From assembly GCA_963757335.1 (NCBI GenBank), contig CAVWRJ010000009.1:124001-188000 (forward strand): a stretch of DNA of 64,000 bases. The letters run 5' to 3'. Under the pieces are notes generated by a model that did no database searches, had not been told where the DNA came from, and was given only the letters and a program-made list of their open reading frames with translations. The DNA comes from DASQPA01 sp963757335 (GTDB lineage: Bacteria; Acidobacteriota; Thermoanaerobaculia; Multivoradales; UBA5704). The first letter of the stretch is position 1. The number at the start of each line of letters is the position of its first letter. Both the position numbers and the translations under genes were made by a program. Of the stretch, positions 50,378-59,251 are shown piece by piece.

Positions 50378-50545
50378 GGGTCTCCTCGTCCGTCACCTCC
50401 AGGTAGGTTTCGAGCGGCACCTTCGAGTCCACCACCGCGCTCTTCTGTTGGGGAGGCGGACCACCAGGTCTGGCCGTCACCTCCCGGCGTCGGTCGCTAC
50501 CGCCGCCTGGGTCACGAAGTCGCAGTAGTTGACAATCCCGGCCAA
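50378..50545 (-). pseudogene. Fragment of rmuC middle region
   Basis: The DNA matches the intact rmuC at about 51785-51955 with small deletions: the shared blocks include TCCAGGTAGG, GGGGAGGCGGAC, and CGTCGGTCGCTACCG/GTCACGAAGTCGCAGTAGT. In protein terms this is the YCDFVTQATVATDEG to DSKAPLEAYLESLEATDE region. It is frameshifted and has no flanking RmuC sequence. Together with 40598-40732 it may be the other side of a second rmuC copy. Confidence 0.7.
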
Positions 50546-50749
50546 CCTACTGGATGGCGCTGCTCCGCAGTCGTTCCGCCAGAGCGTCTCGGAACTCCAC
50601 CAACTGCTCCGTGGTCAGAGGCACGAGCATCGCGGGCAAGGGGCGCGCGTCGGGAACTGGCGAGGGGCCAGGCCATCACGCCGGGATCGATCCCGGCGTC
50701 CTTGCGCCTGGCGATCTCGAGATCCCGCTCGGGAGGAAATCCGGCCTAG
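50546..50749. other. Degenerate intergenic stretch
   Basis: I see no gene here. A minus-strand segment reading ERDLEIARRKDAGIDPGV near 50640-50720 looks like the remains of a coding sequence but I cannot name it. Confidence 0.4.
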
Positions 50750-51187
50750 TTAAGGAAATAGTGGTCGACGAGATCGCGAGGCTCCGACCGCTAGAGGATG
50801 CAGGTCAGCTTGCTCGCCCGCAAAAATTCTTACGCATCCTGAGCACGGATCTGGCGCAGCGGCTGGCCACTCCGGCGGCGGGAGCTGGAGCAGCCAGGCC
50901 CACATCTGCCGGGAGCGCCCCAGGTACCGGACCAGGCGCGGCCAGAGCGCGCCGATCTCGGCGGCATCGACGAAGAGCCAGACGTCCCGGGTGTTGGCCT
51001 CCCGCAGCAGAGCCCCCATCCAGTAGGCACGCTCTTCCGGATCGGACGAGAGGAGGTACTTCTTCAACTGGCCGACCGTGGCGTCCGTCCACCACAGGAA
51101 GTAGGGCCGCGCGGTGTCGTCGAGGAGGGCCGCCGTGGTCGGCGGCAGGCGGCCCGCAGAGAGGTTCGAAGAGAGGCTGTCGCTCAT
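50750..51187 (-). CDS. Small hypothetical protein, C-terminus possibly altered
   Basis: A 145-residue frame from ATG 51187. Residues 20-110 look like a real folded protein: TAALLDDTARPYFLWWTDAT, VGQLKKYLLSSDPEERAYWM, GALLREANTRDVWLFVDAAE and IGALWPRLVRYLGRSRQMWA. The last 35 residues turn low-complexity and Cys/Pro-rich (PAAAPDPCSGCVRIFAGEQ), which suggests that a frameshift or fusion changed the tail. I do not know the family; an antitoxin-like or DNA-associated role is only a guess from size and the compact charged core. It sits between rmuC (upstream on this strand) and the rmuC fragment. Confidence 0.5.
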   Translation of the reverse strand: MSDSLSSNLSAGRLPPTTAALLDDTARPYFLWWTDATVGQLKKYLLSSDPEERAYWMGALLREANTRDVWLFVDAAEIGALWPRLVRYLGRSRQMWAWLLQLPPPEWPAAAPDPCSGCVRIFAGEQADLHPLAVGASRSRRPLFP

Positions 51188-51257
51188 CGCCGAGAATGCT
51201 TCCTTCGGGGGACAACCCTACCACGGACGTCGAAAACGGAGCTACGACGCAGCCTCC

Positions 51258-52623
51258 CTACGCCATCCGCCCACCCTCCCCTCGAACCCCCTTATCCACC
51301 ACCTCCAACCCCTCGATCTCCTCCCCCCCCGCCGCCCCCAGCTCCTGGAACCTCCTTGCCGCCGGCAGCACCCGCCCTTCGAGCGAGCCCACCGTGCGGT
51401 TGTAGGCGTCCACCGCCTGGGCCAGGTTCTTGCCCACCATCCCGAAGTGCCCGGCCAGAGTGCGTATCCTCTCGTAGAGGCTCTTCCCCAGGTCGCTGAT
51501 CTCTCGCGCGTTCTCCGCCACCTTCTCCTGGCGCCAGCCGTAGGCGATTGCCTGGAGGAGTGCGATCAGCGTCGTAGGGGTCGCCAGGATCACCCTCTGG
51601 CCGACCCCGAACTCGATCAGCTCGGGGTCCTGCTCTAAGGCGGCGCTGAAGAAGGTCTCTCCGGGGAGGAAGAGGACGACGAACTCGGGGGCGGGCTCGA
51701 ACTGGCTCCAGTAGTTGCGGGCGGCGAGCTTCTGGAGGTGGATGCGGATCTGCCTGGCGTGGGCTTGGAGCCGGCTGCGCCGAGTGTCCTCGTCGGTGGC
51801 CTCCAGGGACTCCAGGTAGGCTTCGAGCGGGGCCTTGGAGTCGATCACGACGTTCTTCTGGTTGGGGAGGCGGACGACGAGGTCGGGGCGCAGGCGGCCC
51901 TCGTCGGTCGCTACCGTCGCCTGGGTGACGAAGTCGCAGTAGTGGACCATCCCCGCCATCTCGACCACCCGCTGGAGCTGGATCTCCCCCCAGCGGCCGC
52001 GGGTGGTGGGCGAGCGGAGCGCGTTGACCAGCTTCGCCGTCTCGCGCTCCAGGTTCGACTGGCTGCTGGCGAGCCCCTTGAGGTGGTCGGAGAGGCTGCC
52101 GTAGGCGACCGCCCGCTCTTTCTCGAGATCCTGGATCTTCTGATCGACCTTGCCGAGCGACTCCTTCAAGGGCTTGACCAGCTCGTCGATCGCCCGCTGG
52201 CGCTGGTCGAGGTCGCCCTTCGCTCCCTCCTGGAAGCGCTCCAGGGTCGCCCTGGCGAGATGGAGGAAGCTCGCGTTGTTGCTCTCCAGCGCCTGGGCGG
52301 AGAGGGCCCGGAAGGCGTCGGCGAGCCGGGCCTGCGCCTCGTCGAGGAGGCGGAGCTTCTCCCCGGCGGCCCGGCGCTCGGCATCGATCGCCGTTTCGAG
52401 CCGCGCCACCTGCGCCTCCCGGGCGGCGCTCTCCTGGCGGAGACGGCCGAGCTCGGCCTGGGTCCCGGCGAGGGCCGCTCCCAGCTGGGCGAGCTGGGCG
52501 TCCTTGCCCCGCAGGCGCTCTTCGAGAGTCGCCAAGAGTGCGCCGCTCCGAAGACGCAGAAAGAGCCCGGCGGCCAGGGCACCGAGAAGACACGGCGACG
52601 GCGTAGGTCAGGAAGGCCGCCAT
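51258..52623 (-). CDS. rmuC: DNA recombination protein RmuC (apparent +1 frameshift near the N-terminus)
   Basis: RmuC limits inversions at short inverted repeats and has a nuclease-like core. The start at ATG 52623 has a perfect AAGGAGGT, and encodes MAAFLTYAVAV. The frame then shifts by +1 at about 52584 into GALAAGLFLRLRSGALLATLEERLRG, which completes the N-terminal membrane anchor. After that come a coiled coil about 40-130 (RQESAAREAQVARLETAIDA), and the RmuC core with TTRGRWGEIQLQRVVEMAGM, LPNQKNVVIDSKAPLEAYLE, FLPGETFFSAALEQDPELIE and AVDAYNRTVGSLEGRVLP. The strong ribosome site shows that 52623 is the true start and that one extra base breaks the frame; sequencing error is likeliest. 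Fragments of another copy are at 40598 and 50378. Confidence 0.92.
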
Positions 52624-52746
52624 GGGGACCTCCTTACGGCTCTGGCGAGGGAAAGCTCGCGCATGTTGTGGCCTGAGAGCAACTTACCACAACTGATTGT
52701 GGTGGTGACAAGGGGGGAAAACACTCCGGAGGGACGGAGAAAAGGT

Positions 52747-52998
52747 CTTTTCTGGTTTGGAAATGAGCTTTTCCAACTTGGAAATGATCTTTTCCGGATT
52801 GGGAAAGCTCTTTTCTGGTCTGGGAAAGCTCTTTTCCAAATCGGAAAAGCTCTTTTCTGACTCGGAAAAGCTCTTTTCCAGTTTGGAAATGCACATTTCC
52901 AACCGCGAAATGCACATTCGAGATCCGGAAAAGCTCTTTTCTGGGGCTCGAAAGCTCTTTTCCGTTCCAGAAATGCTCATTCCCGGGCGAGAGAAGAG
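52747..52998. repeat. 21-bp-period palindromic repeat array upstream of rmuC
   Basis: Twelve units at exact 21-bp steps: 52747, 52768, 52789, 52810, 52831, 52852, 52873, 52894, 52915, 52936, 52957 and 52978. The consensus core is GGAAAAGCTCTTTTC, itself nearly palindromic, with a variable 6-bp spacer. Units vary by substitution with no indel in 250 bp. It is far more AT-rich than its surroundings. Frames are open on both strands because of the period (for example a heptad LEKSFSD), but Pro at heptad positions and openness in all frames argue against coding. It fills the gap between the acyl-CoA dehydrogenase stop and the rmuC start. Confidence 0.9.
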
Positions 52999-53022
52999 CG
53001 GGCCGGGCGGGTTTGGCAGGGT

Positions 53023-54231
53023 TCAGCGGCTCAACAGCTGGCGGGCGATCACCAGGCGCTGCATTTCGCTCGTCCCCTCGTAGATGGTCGTCACTCGCAC
53101 ATCTCTGTAGAGGCGGGAAATCTCGTAGTCCTGGTGGAAACCGTTGCCGCCGTGGATCTGCAGGCTCTCGGCGCAGGCCCGATTGGCGGCCTCGCTGGCG
53201 TAGAGCTTGGCCTCGGCGGCGAGGCGGCCGGCCTGGGCGTGCGGATGGGCCGGGTTCTCGGAGACGCTGGCGGCGTAGTGGGTCAAGGCGCGGGCAGCGG
53301 CGAGCTCGGTCGACATCTGGGCGATCTTCATCTGGATCGCCTGGTGCTCGGCGATGGCGACGCCGAACTGCTTCCTGTCCTTGGCGTAGGCGACGGCGAG
53401 CTCGAACGCCCGCTGGTGGATGCCCAGGGCCTGGGCGGCGATCCCCAGCCGGGAGTGGTCGAGGGTGGCGAAGGCGAGCTTCAGGCCCTGCCCCTCCTCC
53501 CCCACCAGGTTGGCCGCCGGGATGCGGCAGTCGGTGAAGTGGAGGGGGGCGGTGCGCGAGGCGCGGAGGCCGAGCTTCTCCTCGGGCTTGCCGACCGCGA
53601 AGCCGGGGGCATCGGAAGGCACGGCGAAGGCCGAGAGGCCGCGCTTGCCGGCGGCGGGGTCGGTCACCGCCACGACGAAGTACCAGGAGGCGTAGCCGGC
53701 GTTGGTGATCCAGGCCTTCTCGCCGTTCAAGACCCAGAAATCGCCGTCGCGGCGCGCCGTCGTCCGCAGGCTCCCGGCGTCGCTCCCCGAGCCCGGCTCG
53801 GTGAGCCCCAAGCCGCCGAGCTGCTCCCCGGAGGCGAGGCGGGGCAGGACCTTGCGCTTGAGAGCCGCGCTCCCGAAGCGGGAGATCGGCCAGCAGCAGA
53901 CCGAGTTGGTGACGCTCATGGTCACCGCCGTCGACGGGCAGACCCGGGCGATCTCCTCGACCGCCAGGACGTAGGTGAGCGGATCCACCCCCGCCCCGCC
54001 GTACTCCTCGGGAACGAGCATGCCGAGGAGCCCCAGCTCCCCCATCTCGGCGAGGATCTCCTCCGGGAAGCGGTGCTCGCGGTCGCGCTCGTCCACCCCG
54101 GGACGGATGCGCTCCTCGGCGAACCGCCGCACCTGCTCGACCAGGAGCTCCTGCTCCTCGGTGAACGAGAAGTCGATGCCGGTGCGGCTCCGGGTCTCGG
54201 CCTCGGACGGAGGGATGAGGGCGGCTACCAT
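53023..54231 (-). CDS. Acyl-CoA dehydrogenase
   Basis: FAD enzyme that introduces the alpha,beta double bond in acyl-CoA. The 402 residues have the three domains: N-terminal helices (FSFTEEQELLVEQVRRFAEE), the beta domain with GGLGLTEPGSGSDAGSLRTT and LNGEKAWITNAGYASWYFVV, and the C-terminal helices with RKQFGVAIAEHQAIQMKIAQ, ESLQIHGGNGFHQDYEISRL and YRDVRVTTIYEGTSEMQRLV. The Glu of YEGT is the catalytic base in short- and medium-chain enzymes. ATG 54231. It is 18 bases downstream of another acyl-CoA dehydrogenase gene on the same strand, so both are probably one operon for fatty or branched-chain acyl-CoA oxidation. Confidence 0.92.
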   Translation of the reverse strand: MVAALIPPSEAETRSRTGIDFSFTEEQELLVEQVRRFAEERIRPGVDERDREHRFPEEILAEMGELGLLGMLVPEEYGGAGVDPLTYVLAVEEIARVCPSTAVTMSVTNSVCCWPISRFGSAALKRKVLPRLASGEQLGGLGLTEPGSGSDAGSLRTTARRDGDFWVLNGEKAWITNAGYASWYFVVAVTDPAAGKRGLSAFAVPSDAPGFAVGKPEEKLGLRASRTAPLHFTDCRIPAANLVGEEGQGLKLAFATLDHSRLGIAAQALGIHQRAFELAVAYAKDRKQFGVAIAEHQAIQMKIAQMSTELAAARALTHYAASVSENPAHPHAQAGRLAAEAKLYASEAANRACAESLQIHGGNGFHQDYEISRLYRDVRVTTIYEGTSEMQRLVIARQLLSR

Positions 54232-54249
54232 GCTCTGCTGGCTCCGGCT

Positions 54250-55396
54250 CTAGGCCTTGTGGAGCACCCAGTCGGCGATCACCATCTTCTGGATCTCGCT
54301 CGTCCCCTCGTAGATCTCGGTGATCCGGGCGTCCCTGAAGTAGCGCTCGACGTTGTACTCCTTGGTGTAGCCGTAGCCGCCGTGGATCTGGAGGGCCTTG
54401 TTGGTCACCCGCTGGGCCATCTCGGAGGCGTAGAGCTTGGCGTGCGCGGCCTCCAGGGTGAAGCGCTTCTGGGTCTCCTTCGCCCAGGCCGCCTTCCAGG
54501 TGAGGAGGCGGGCGGCGTCGATCTCGGTCGCCATGTCGGCCAGGTAGAACTGAATGGCCTGGAAGTCGGAAAGGTGCTTGCCGAACTGCTCGCGCTCCTG
54601 GGCGTAGGCCAAGGCCTCCTCGAAGGCCCCCTGGGCGATGCCCACCGCCTGGGCGGCGATGCCGATGCGGCCGCCGTCCAAGGTGCTCATGGCGATCTTG
54701 AAGCCGTCCCCCTCCTCGCCCAGGCGGTTCTTCGCCGGCACCCGCATGTCGGCGAAGGCGAGCTCGGTGGTGCCGGAGGCGTTCACCCCGAGCTTGAACT
54801 CGTGGGTGCCGTGGCTATAGCCGGGGGTGTCGGCGGAGACTAGAAAGGCGGTGATCCCCTTGTGCTTCTTCTCTAAGTCGACGCTCGCGAAGACGAGGGC
54901 GACGTCGGCATCGGTGCCGTTGGTGATGAAGATCTTGTTGCCGTTAAGGACATAGTCGTCGCCGTCCTTCTTCGCCGTCGAGCGGAGCGACGCGGCGTCG
55001 CTCCCGGCGCCGGGCTCGGTCAGGGCGAAGCAGCCGAGCTTCTTGCCCGCGGCCGAGCGGGGTCAAGAACTCCTTCTTCTGCTCCTCGCTGCCGAACTTG
55101 AGGATCGGGTCGCAGACCAGCGAGTTGTTGACCGAGAGGATGACGCCGGAGGTGGCGCAGACCCGGCTCACCTCCTCGACGACCAGGGCATAGGAGACGA
55201 TGTCCATCCCCGCCCCGCCGTACTCCTCGGGGATGGCGACCCCGGTCAGGCCCAGCTCGCCGGCCTGGTCGAAGAAGCCGCGCGGGAACTCGCCGCTCTC
55301 GTCGATCTCCTTGGCCCGCGGTTTGACCACTTCCTCGGCGAACCGGCGAACCGTGTCGCGGAGCAGCTTCTGCTCGTCGTTGAGCTCGATCTCCAT
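54250..55396 (-). CDS. Short-chain (butyryl-type) acyl-CoA dehydrogenase with apparent +1 frameshift
   Basis: Starts at ATG 55396 (EIELNDEQKLLRDTVRRFAE; AAGGA upstream) and reads through GVAIPEEYGGAGMDIVSYAL, SVNNSLVCDPILKFGSEEQK to EFLTPL. There the frame breaks at about 55053; removing one G restores AAGKKLGCFALTEPGAGSDA, SLRSTAKKDGDDYVLNGNKI, and leads into the 54250-54786 frame with GVNASGTTELAFADMRVPAK, REQFGKHLSDFQAIQFYLAD, ALQIHGGYGYTKEYNVERYF and ITEIYEGTSEIQKMVIADWV. The total is about 381 residues, the usual length. The break is likely a base-call error in a GC run. It is upstream of the other acyl-CoA dehydrogenase. Confidence 0.9.
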
Positions 55397-55496
55397 GTCT
55401 CTATCCTTACAGGTAGGGGCGCCTCGAAGGCGCGGTCGGAGGCACCCTGGGGAGCGCCCGGGGGATCGTAGCACAGGCCCTCCCGGTGTTCCGGTC

Positions 55497-55579
55497 CTGG
55501 CTCCGTTGGATCCTGCGGGCGGGCTCCTTCGGGCGCTTCGCGCAGCCAGTCGCCCGTCCTCGGAATCCAACCGAGCCAG
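55497..55579. repeat. Dispersed hairpin element, copy 3
   Basis: 83 bp with arms CTGGCTCCGTTGGA (55497-55510) and TCCAACCGAGCCAG (55566-55579), one mismatch. Interior in the same orientation as copy 2. Located between divergent genes. Confidence 0.85.
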
Positions 55580-55636
55580 TAGGATGCGCCAGGCGAGGTT
55601 CCCGGCCGGGCCGACTTGGTACACAATGGGGCCGCC

Positions 55637-55885
55637 ATGGAAACCAACGAACCACTGCGCTACACCGAGACCGAGGTCCGCAGCTTCCTCCCCACCGGCT
55701 GGGACCTCGTGGGGAATGCCCAGGGAAGCTGGGACGCGAAGAAGAAGAGCTGGCGCGCCACGATCATCGACAACGTCGACTTCGACTGGCCGGTGACGGT
55801 GCCGGCGAGCGACGCCACGAAGCACGGGCGGATGGAGGCCCTTCGCCTGGCCATGGATCGGGTGTACAGGGAGCGGTTGGGCTGA
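55637..55885 (+). CDS. Small hypothetical protein
   Basis: An 82-residue protein, METNEPLRYTETEVRSFLPT followed by GWDLVGNAQGSWDAKKKSWR, ATIIDNVDFDWPVTV and an Arg/Glu-rich helix at the end (RMEALRLAMDRVYRERLG). The composition and regular strand-helix pattern suggest a real folded protein. I do not recognise it. The ATG at 55637 has no strong ribosome site. It begins just after hairpin copy 3 and diverges from the acyl-CoA dehydrogenase operon. Confidence 0.55.
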   Translation: METNEPLRYTETEVRSFLPTGWDLVGNAQGSWDAKKKSWRATIIDNVDFDWPVTVPASDATKHGRMEALRLAMDRVYRERLG

Positions 55886-56004
55886 AGCGGGCTTCTGCCA
55901 AGGCTGGCCGTCAGTGGAAGCGGCGGCATTCGGGAGAACGCCCCCCACGGGTGGGGGCGCTACGCACACGGCGAGCGCGAGATGCCAGCTTGTGTGCAAA
56001 CGGC

Positions 56005-56748
56005 CTATCGGCCCAGATCGCCACCACGAAGGCGGGCGAGCTCCTCTTCCAGGGCGCGGATGCGCTGCCTTTCCGCTTCCACCTGGCGCTCGGCAGCCGC
56101 GCGAAGCCGCCCTTCCTCATCCGCCCTGCGGGCTTGCTGCTCGGCCTCGCGCTCAGCCGTCTGGCGGCCCTCCGCATCCTCCTCGGCCCAAGGAAGCGGT
56201 TCGTCGGTCACCGCATCCCGCAGCCGTAGGCGATTTCCTTCCGGCACGAGCCGCACGCCTGCCACCCGGCTCGACAGCGCGCCTTGCTGTGGCACCAGTC
56301 CCTGGTACCGCCCGCCGGCCAGGCGGTAGCCCTGGAGCCGAGGCTTCAGGTACTCTCCCAGCGGGTCGAAGAGGAAGTACTCGTCGACCCCCAGCCCTTC
56401 GTAGATGCCCTTTTTTGTCTCGAGGTCCTCGTTGCGAGTGCTCTTCGAGGTCACCTCGCAGACCAGCGACGGCGCCCGGCCCTCCTCCCACACCTTGTAG
56501 ATCCTCCGCTCGCGCTTGTCCACGCCCCGGACCAAGAAGACATCAGGCGCCACGCAGGCTCTGGGATCCCCCGGCACAAAGTAGAGGAGCAGGTTGAACC
56601 AGACATAGACGTCGGGGACATCGGCGTAGCGCCGCGACAGCGCGTGAAAAAGATCGACGATCACCTGACCGTGGGCTTGGGTCTCCGCCATGGGATGGCC
56701 GTCGGACTCCGGGTACTCGATGGTTCGCGAGAGAGGGATCGCGGTCAT
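56005..56748 (-). CDS. Uma2-family (DUF820, PD-(D/E)xK-like) protein
   Basis: A 247-residue member of the Uma2/DUF820 restriction-endonuclease-like family. The core (about 20-165) shows YVWFNLLLYFVPGDPRACVA, then the catalytic-type residues in PDVFLVRG and LVCEVTSKSTRNEDLETKKG (E-x-xSK pattern), and YEGLGVDEYFLFDPLGEYL. A long charged C-terminal helix follows (EREAEQQARRADEEGRLRAA...), which is common in this family. Family members are abundant in multicopy in Cyanobacteria and related phyla and largely of unknown role; a nuclease activity is inferred from the fold. ATG 56748. It stands alone; 244 bases separate it from the next gene on the other strand. Confidence 0.87.
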   Translation of the reverse strand: MTAIPLSRTIEYPESDGHPMAETQAHGQVIVDLFHALSRRYADVPDVYVWFNLLLYFVPGDPRACVAPDVFLVRGVDKRERRIYKVWEEGRAPSLVCEVTSKSTRNEDLETKKGIYEGLGVDEYFLFDPLGEYLKPRLQGYRLAGGRYQGLVPQQGALSSRVAGVRLVPEGNRLRLRDAVTDEPLPWAEEDAEGRQTAEREAEQQARRADEEGRLRAAAERQVEAERQRIRALEEELARLRGGDLGR

Positions 56749-56992
56749 TTTGAGAACCTCCGGCTGCGGGCGGGCGGATGTCGTGGGGTACGGTAGCCCG
56801 GCGAAGCCATCCTCAACAGCGGGAGTCTAGCATGGGGGTCGAGCCCTCCCAGTCTGTCGGAAGAACACCCGGCACATCGGCGGGTCGGCTCGTAAAGGTA
56901 GGTGTCGCTCGACAATCGTTCTACCGCACCCCCGGAGCGCCAGCCGAATTCGTGAAAGCTGGCATGCCTCTCATACCGAGGTACTATGAGAC

Positions 56993-57274
56993 ATGGCAAT
57001 CAAGTACTCGAAGCTGACAGCGCAGGGTCAGATCTCCGTCCCGGTCGAAGTCTGCCGGAGACTCGGCATCGGCCCGGGTTCGATCGTCGAGTGGGAAGAG
57101 CAGGGCGGGCGGATGATCGTTCGGCGAGCCGGCGGCTATACCTCGGAGGACGTACACCGGGCCCTGTTCACGGAGGCTCCCCAGCCCCGGACCTTGGAAG
57201 AGTTGAAGGAGGGGGTACGGCAGTACGTGAAGCGCCGCCATGCGCGCCGGTCCCCAGGGGCACAGAGGCTCTGA
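56993..57274 (+). CDS. AbrB/SpoVT-type DNA-binding protein (antitoxin-like)
   Basis: A 93-residue protein. The N-terminal 45 residues form a swapped-hairpin AbrB fold: YSKLTAQGQISVPVEVCRRL, then GIGPGSIVEWEEQGGRMIVR. The C-terminal half (YTSEDVHRALFTEAPQPRTL, EELKEGVRQYVKRRHARR) resembles the toxin-binding tail of VapB-like antitoxins. No PIN-domain VapC gene follows; the next gene is an ABC1 kinase. So either the toxin was lost or it acts as a free regulator. ATG 56993. Confidence 0.82.
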   Translation: MAIKYSKLTAQGQISVPVEVCRRLGIGPGSIVEWEEQGGRMIVRRAGGYTSEDVHRALFTEAPQPRTLEELKEGVRQYVKRRHARRSPGAQRL

Positions 57275-57349
57275 TCTCAGGGCCGCCTTCCATTCTACCC
57301 ATCGCCACAGTTGACCCCGCCCCCCCGCTCCGTCATCGTAGGGCCGGCT

Positions 57350-59059
57350 ATGGCGCGGATCACCCAGATCGACTTCAAGCGCTACCGTAAGGTACGCCGC
57401 TTCGTCACCCGGACGTTTCTCCACTTCCTCTGGTGGGATGTCGTTCTCGCCTACCCCGCTCTCGCCCGCTTCCGGCGGCCAGCGATCGAGCGCTGGCGGC
57501 TGGTGGCGCGCCGATATCGGGCGCTGGCGGGGGAGATGGGCGGGGTGCTCATCAAGCTCGGCCAGTTTCTCTCGGTGCGGGTGGACCTCCTGCCGCCGGA
57601 GGTGCTTCAGGAGCTCGCCGGGCTTCAGGACGAGGTGCCTCCCGAGCGCTTCGCGGATGTCGTCTCCCAGATCGAGGCCGACTTCGGCCGGCCGCTCGGG
57701 GCGATCTTCTCCCGGGTCGATCCGGAGCCGGTAGGGTCGGCCTCCCTCGCCCAGGTCCACCGCGCCCGGCTCCCCAGCGGCGAGGAGGTGGTGGTCAAGG
57801 TGCTGCGGCCGGGGATCGAGCGGCTGGTCGAGACCGACCTCGCCGCCACCGGCCTCGCCATTCGACTCCTCCTGGTCTTCAAGCAGGTGCGCCGGCGGGT
57901 CGACCTCCGGCGTCTCGCCGAGGAGTTCCGGCGGACGACGGAAAACGAGCTCGACCTGGGCGCCGAGGGCAAGCATGCCGAGCGCTTCGCGGCGGACTTC
58001 GCCGGCGACCCCCGGGTCTGCGTGCCGAAGGTCTACTGGGAGTACAGCGCCCGCCACACCATGACCCTGGAGGACGTCGGCTATCTGAAGGTCGCCGATC
58101 TCGCCGGGCTCGAACGGGCGGGGATCGACCGCCGGGAGCTGGCGCAGGTCCTCTACCGCGTCTACATGCAGCAGATCTTCGTCCACCACTTCGTCCATGC
58201 CGATCCCCATCCGGGGAACCTCTTCGTCCGGCCGCTCCCCGGCCCCGGCGAGCCGCCGGAGATCCCGTTCGGGCCCGGCGACCCGGTCCCCTTCCTCAAG
58301 AATCGGCCGTTCCAGGTCGTCTTCGTCGATTTCGGGATGGTCGCCGACATTCCGCTCCGCCTGCGCGGGGCGCTCCGGGAGTACGTCATCGCCCTCGGTA
58401 CCCGCGATGCCCCGCGGATCGTCCAGGCCTACGCGAGCGCCGGGGTTCTTCTCCCGGGGGCGGACCTGACCCGGCTCGAAGCGATGCACCGCACCCTCTT
58501 CGAGCGCTTCTGGGGGGTGCGGATCGGGCAGATGAGAGAGGTCGCCTTCTCGGAAGCGGGCTACTTTTTTCGCGAGTACAAGGACCTCCTCTACGACGCC
58601 CCCTTCCAGGTCCAGGTCGACCTCCTCTTCGCCTCGCGGGCGGTGGGCCTCCTCTCCGGCCTCGCCACCACCCTGGACCCCGAATTCGACCCCTGGGCCG
58701 AGACCCTGCCCTTCGCCGAACGGCTGGCCAAGGAGGAGCTCCGCGACTGGCGCGCCTGGCTCGGCGAGGGGCTCGGCCAGCTCCGCCGCCTGGTCGCGCT
58801 GCCCGGTCGGATCGAGGATTTCCTCACCCGCGCCGAGCGCGGGGAGATCGCCGTCCAGACCGGCCTCGCCCCGGACACCCGGCGGGCCATCAAGCAGATC
58901 GAGCGCTCGGCCCACCGGCTCACCTGGTCGGTGCTCGCGGCGGCCGCGCTCATCGGCGCCGTCCTCCTCCATATCGACCTCCCCAGGGAGCACTGGGACC
59001 GCTGGCTGGCGCTCCTCGCGGCCGGGGCTTTCCTCTGGGGGACGCTGACGAAGCGGTAG
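57350..59059 (+). CDS. ABC1/UbiB/AarF-family atypical kinase
   Basis: About 569 residues. The signature extension KxGQ appears as VLIKLGQFLSVRVDLLPPEV; the Ala-rich loop is VGSASLAQVHRARLPSGEEV; VVVKVLRPGIERLVETDL gives the Lys and the binding loop; the catalytic segment is VHADPHPGNLFV and VVFVDFGMVADIP. Two C-terminal hydrophobic stretches (LTWSVLAAAALIGAVLLHID, WLALLAAGAFLWGTL) anchor it in the membrane. UbiB-type proteins support isoprenoid quinone and other lipid pathways. ATG 57350 is preferred to the upstream open frame, which is low complexity. Hairpin copy 4 follows 13 bases after the stop. Confidence 0.92.
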   Translation: MARITQIDFKRYRKVRRFVTRTFLHFLWWDVVLAYPALARFRRPAIERWRLVARRYRALAGEMGGVLIKLGQFLSVRVDLLPPEVLQELAGLQDEVPPERFADVVSQIEADFGRPLGAIFSRVDPEPVGSASLAQVHRARLPSGEEVVVKVLRPGIERLVETDLAATGLAIRLLLVFKQVRRRVDLRRLAEEFRRTTENELDLGAEGKHAERFAADFAGDPRVCVPKVYWEYSARHTMTLEDVGYLKVADLAGLERAGIDRRELAQVLYRVYMQQIFVHHFVHADPHPGNLFVRPLPGPGEPPEIPFGPGDPVPFLKNRPFQVVFVDFGMVADIPLRLRGALREYVIALGTRDAPRIVQAYASAGVLLPGADLTRLEAMHRTLFERFWGVRIGQMREVAFSEAGYFFREYKDLLYDAPFQVQVDLLFASRAVGLLSGLATTLDPEFDPWAETLPFAERLAKEELRDWRAWLGEGLGQLRRLVALPGRIEDFLTRAERGEIAVQTGLAPDTRRAIKQIERSAHRLTWSVLAAAALIGAVLLHIDLPREHWDRWLALLAAGAFLWGTLTKR

Positions 59060-59071
59060 GGGGATGGGGTC

Positions 59072-59152
59072 TGGCTCAGTTTGGTTCCGAGGACGGGCGA
59101 CGGGCTGCGCGCAGCGCCCGAAGGAGCCCGCCCGTAGGATCAAACTGAGCCA
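59072..59152. repeat. Dispersed hairpin element, copy 4
   Basis: 81 bp, arms TGGCTCAGTTTGGT (59072-59085) and ATCAAACTGAGCCA (59139-59152), one mismatch. Same orientation as copy 1. Its arms differ in sequence from the other copies yet still pair. Confidence 0.85.
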
Positions 59153-59251
59153 AACGCGGAATGTAGTACTCTCGGCTGCCAGATTTGGAGGGTCCATGGG
59201 GACGCCGGCCGCAGTACAGCTCTCCGTTCCCGGAAAGCGGGAAGGCACCGG

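Noticed and set aside
52684..53083. Open frames on both strands with heptad-like repeats (LEKSFSD, GKALFWS) over the array at 52747.
   Set aside because: The 21-bp period makes several frames open at once; Pro at repeated positions, lack of ribosome sites and openness on both strands argue for a non-coding array.
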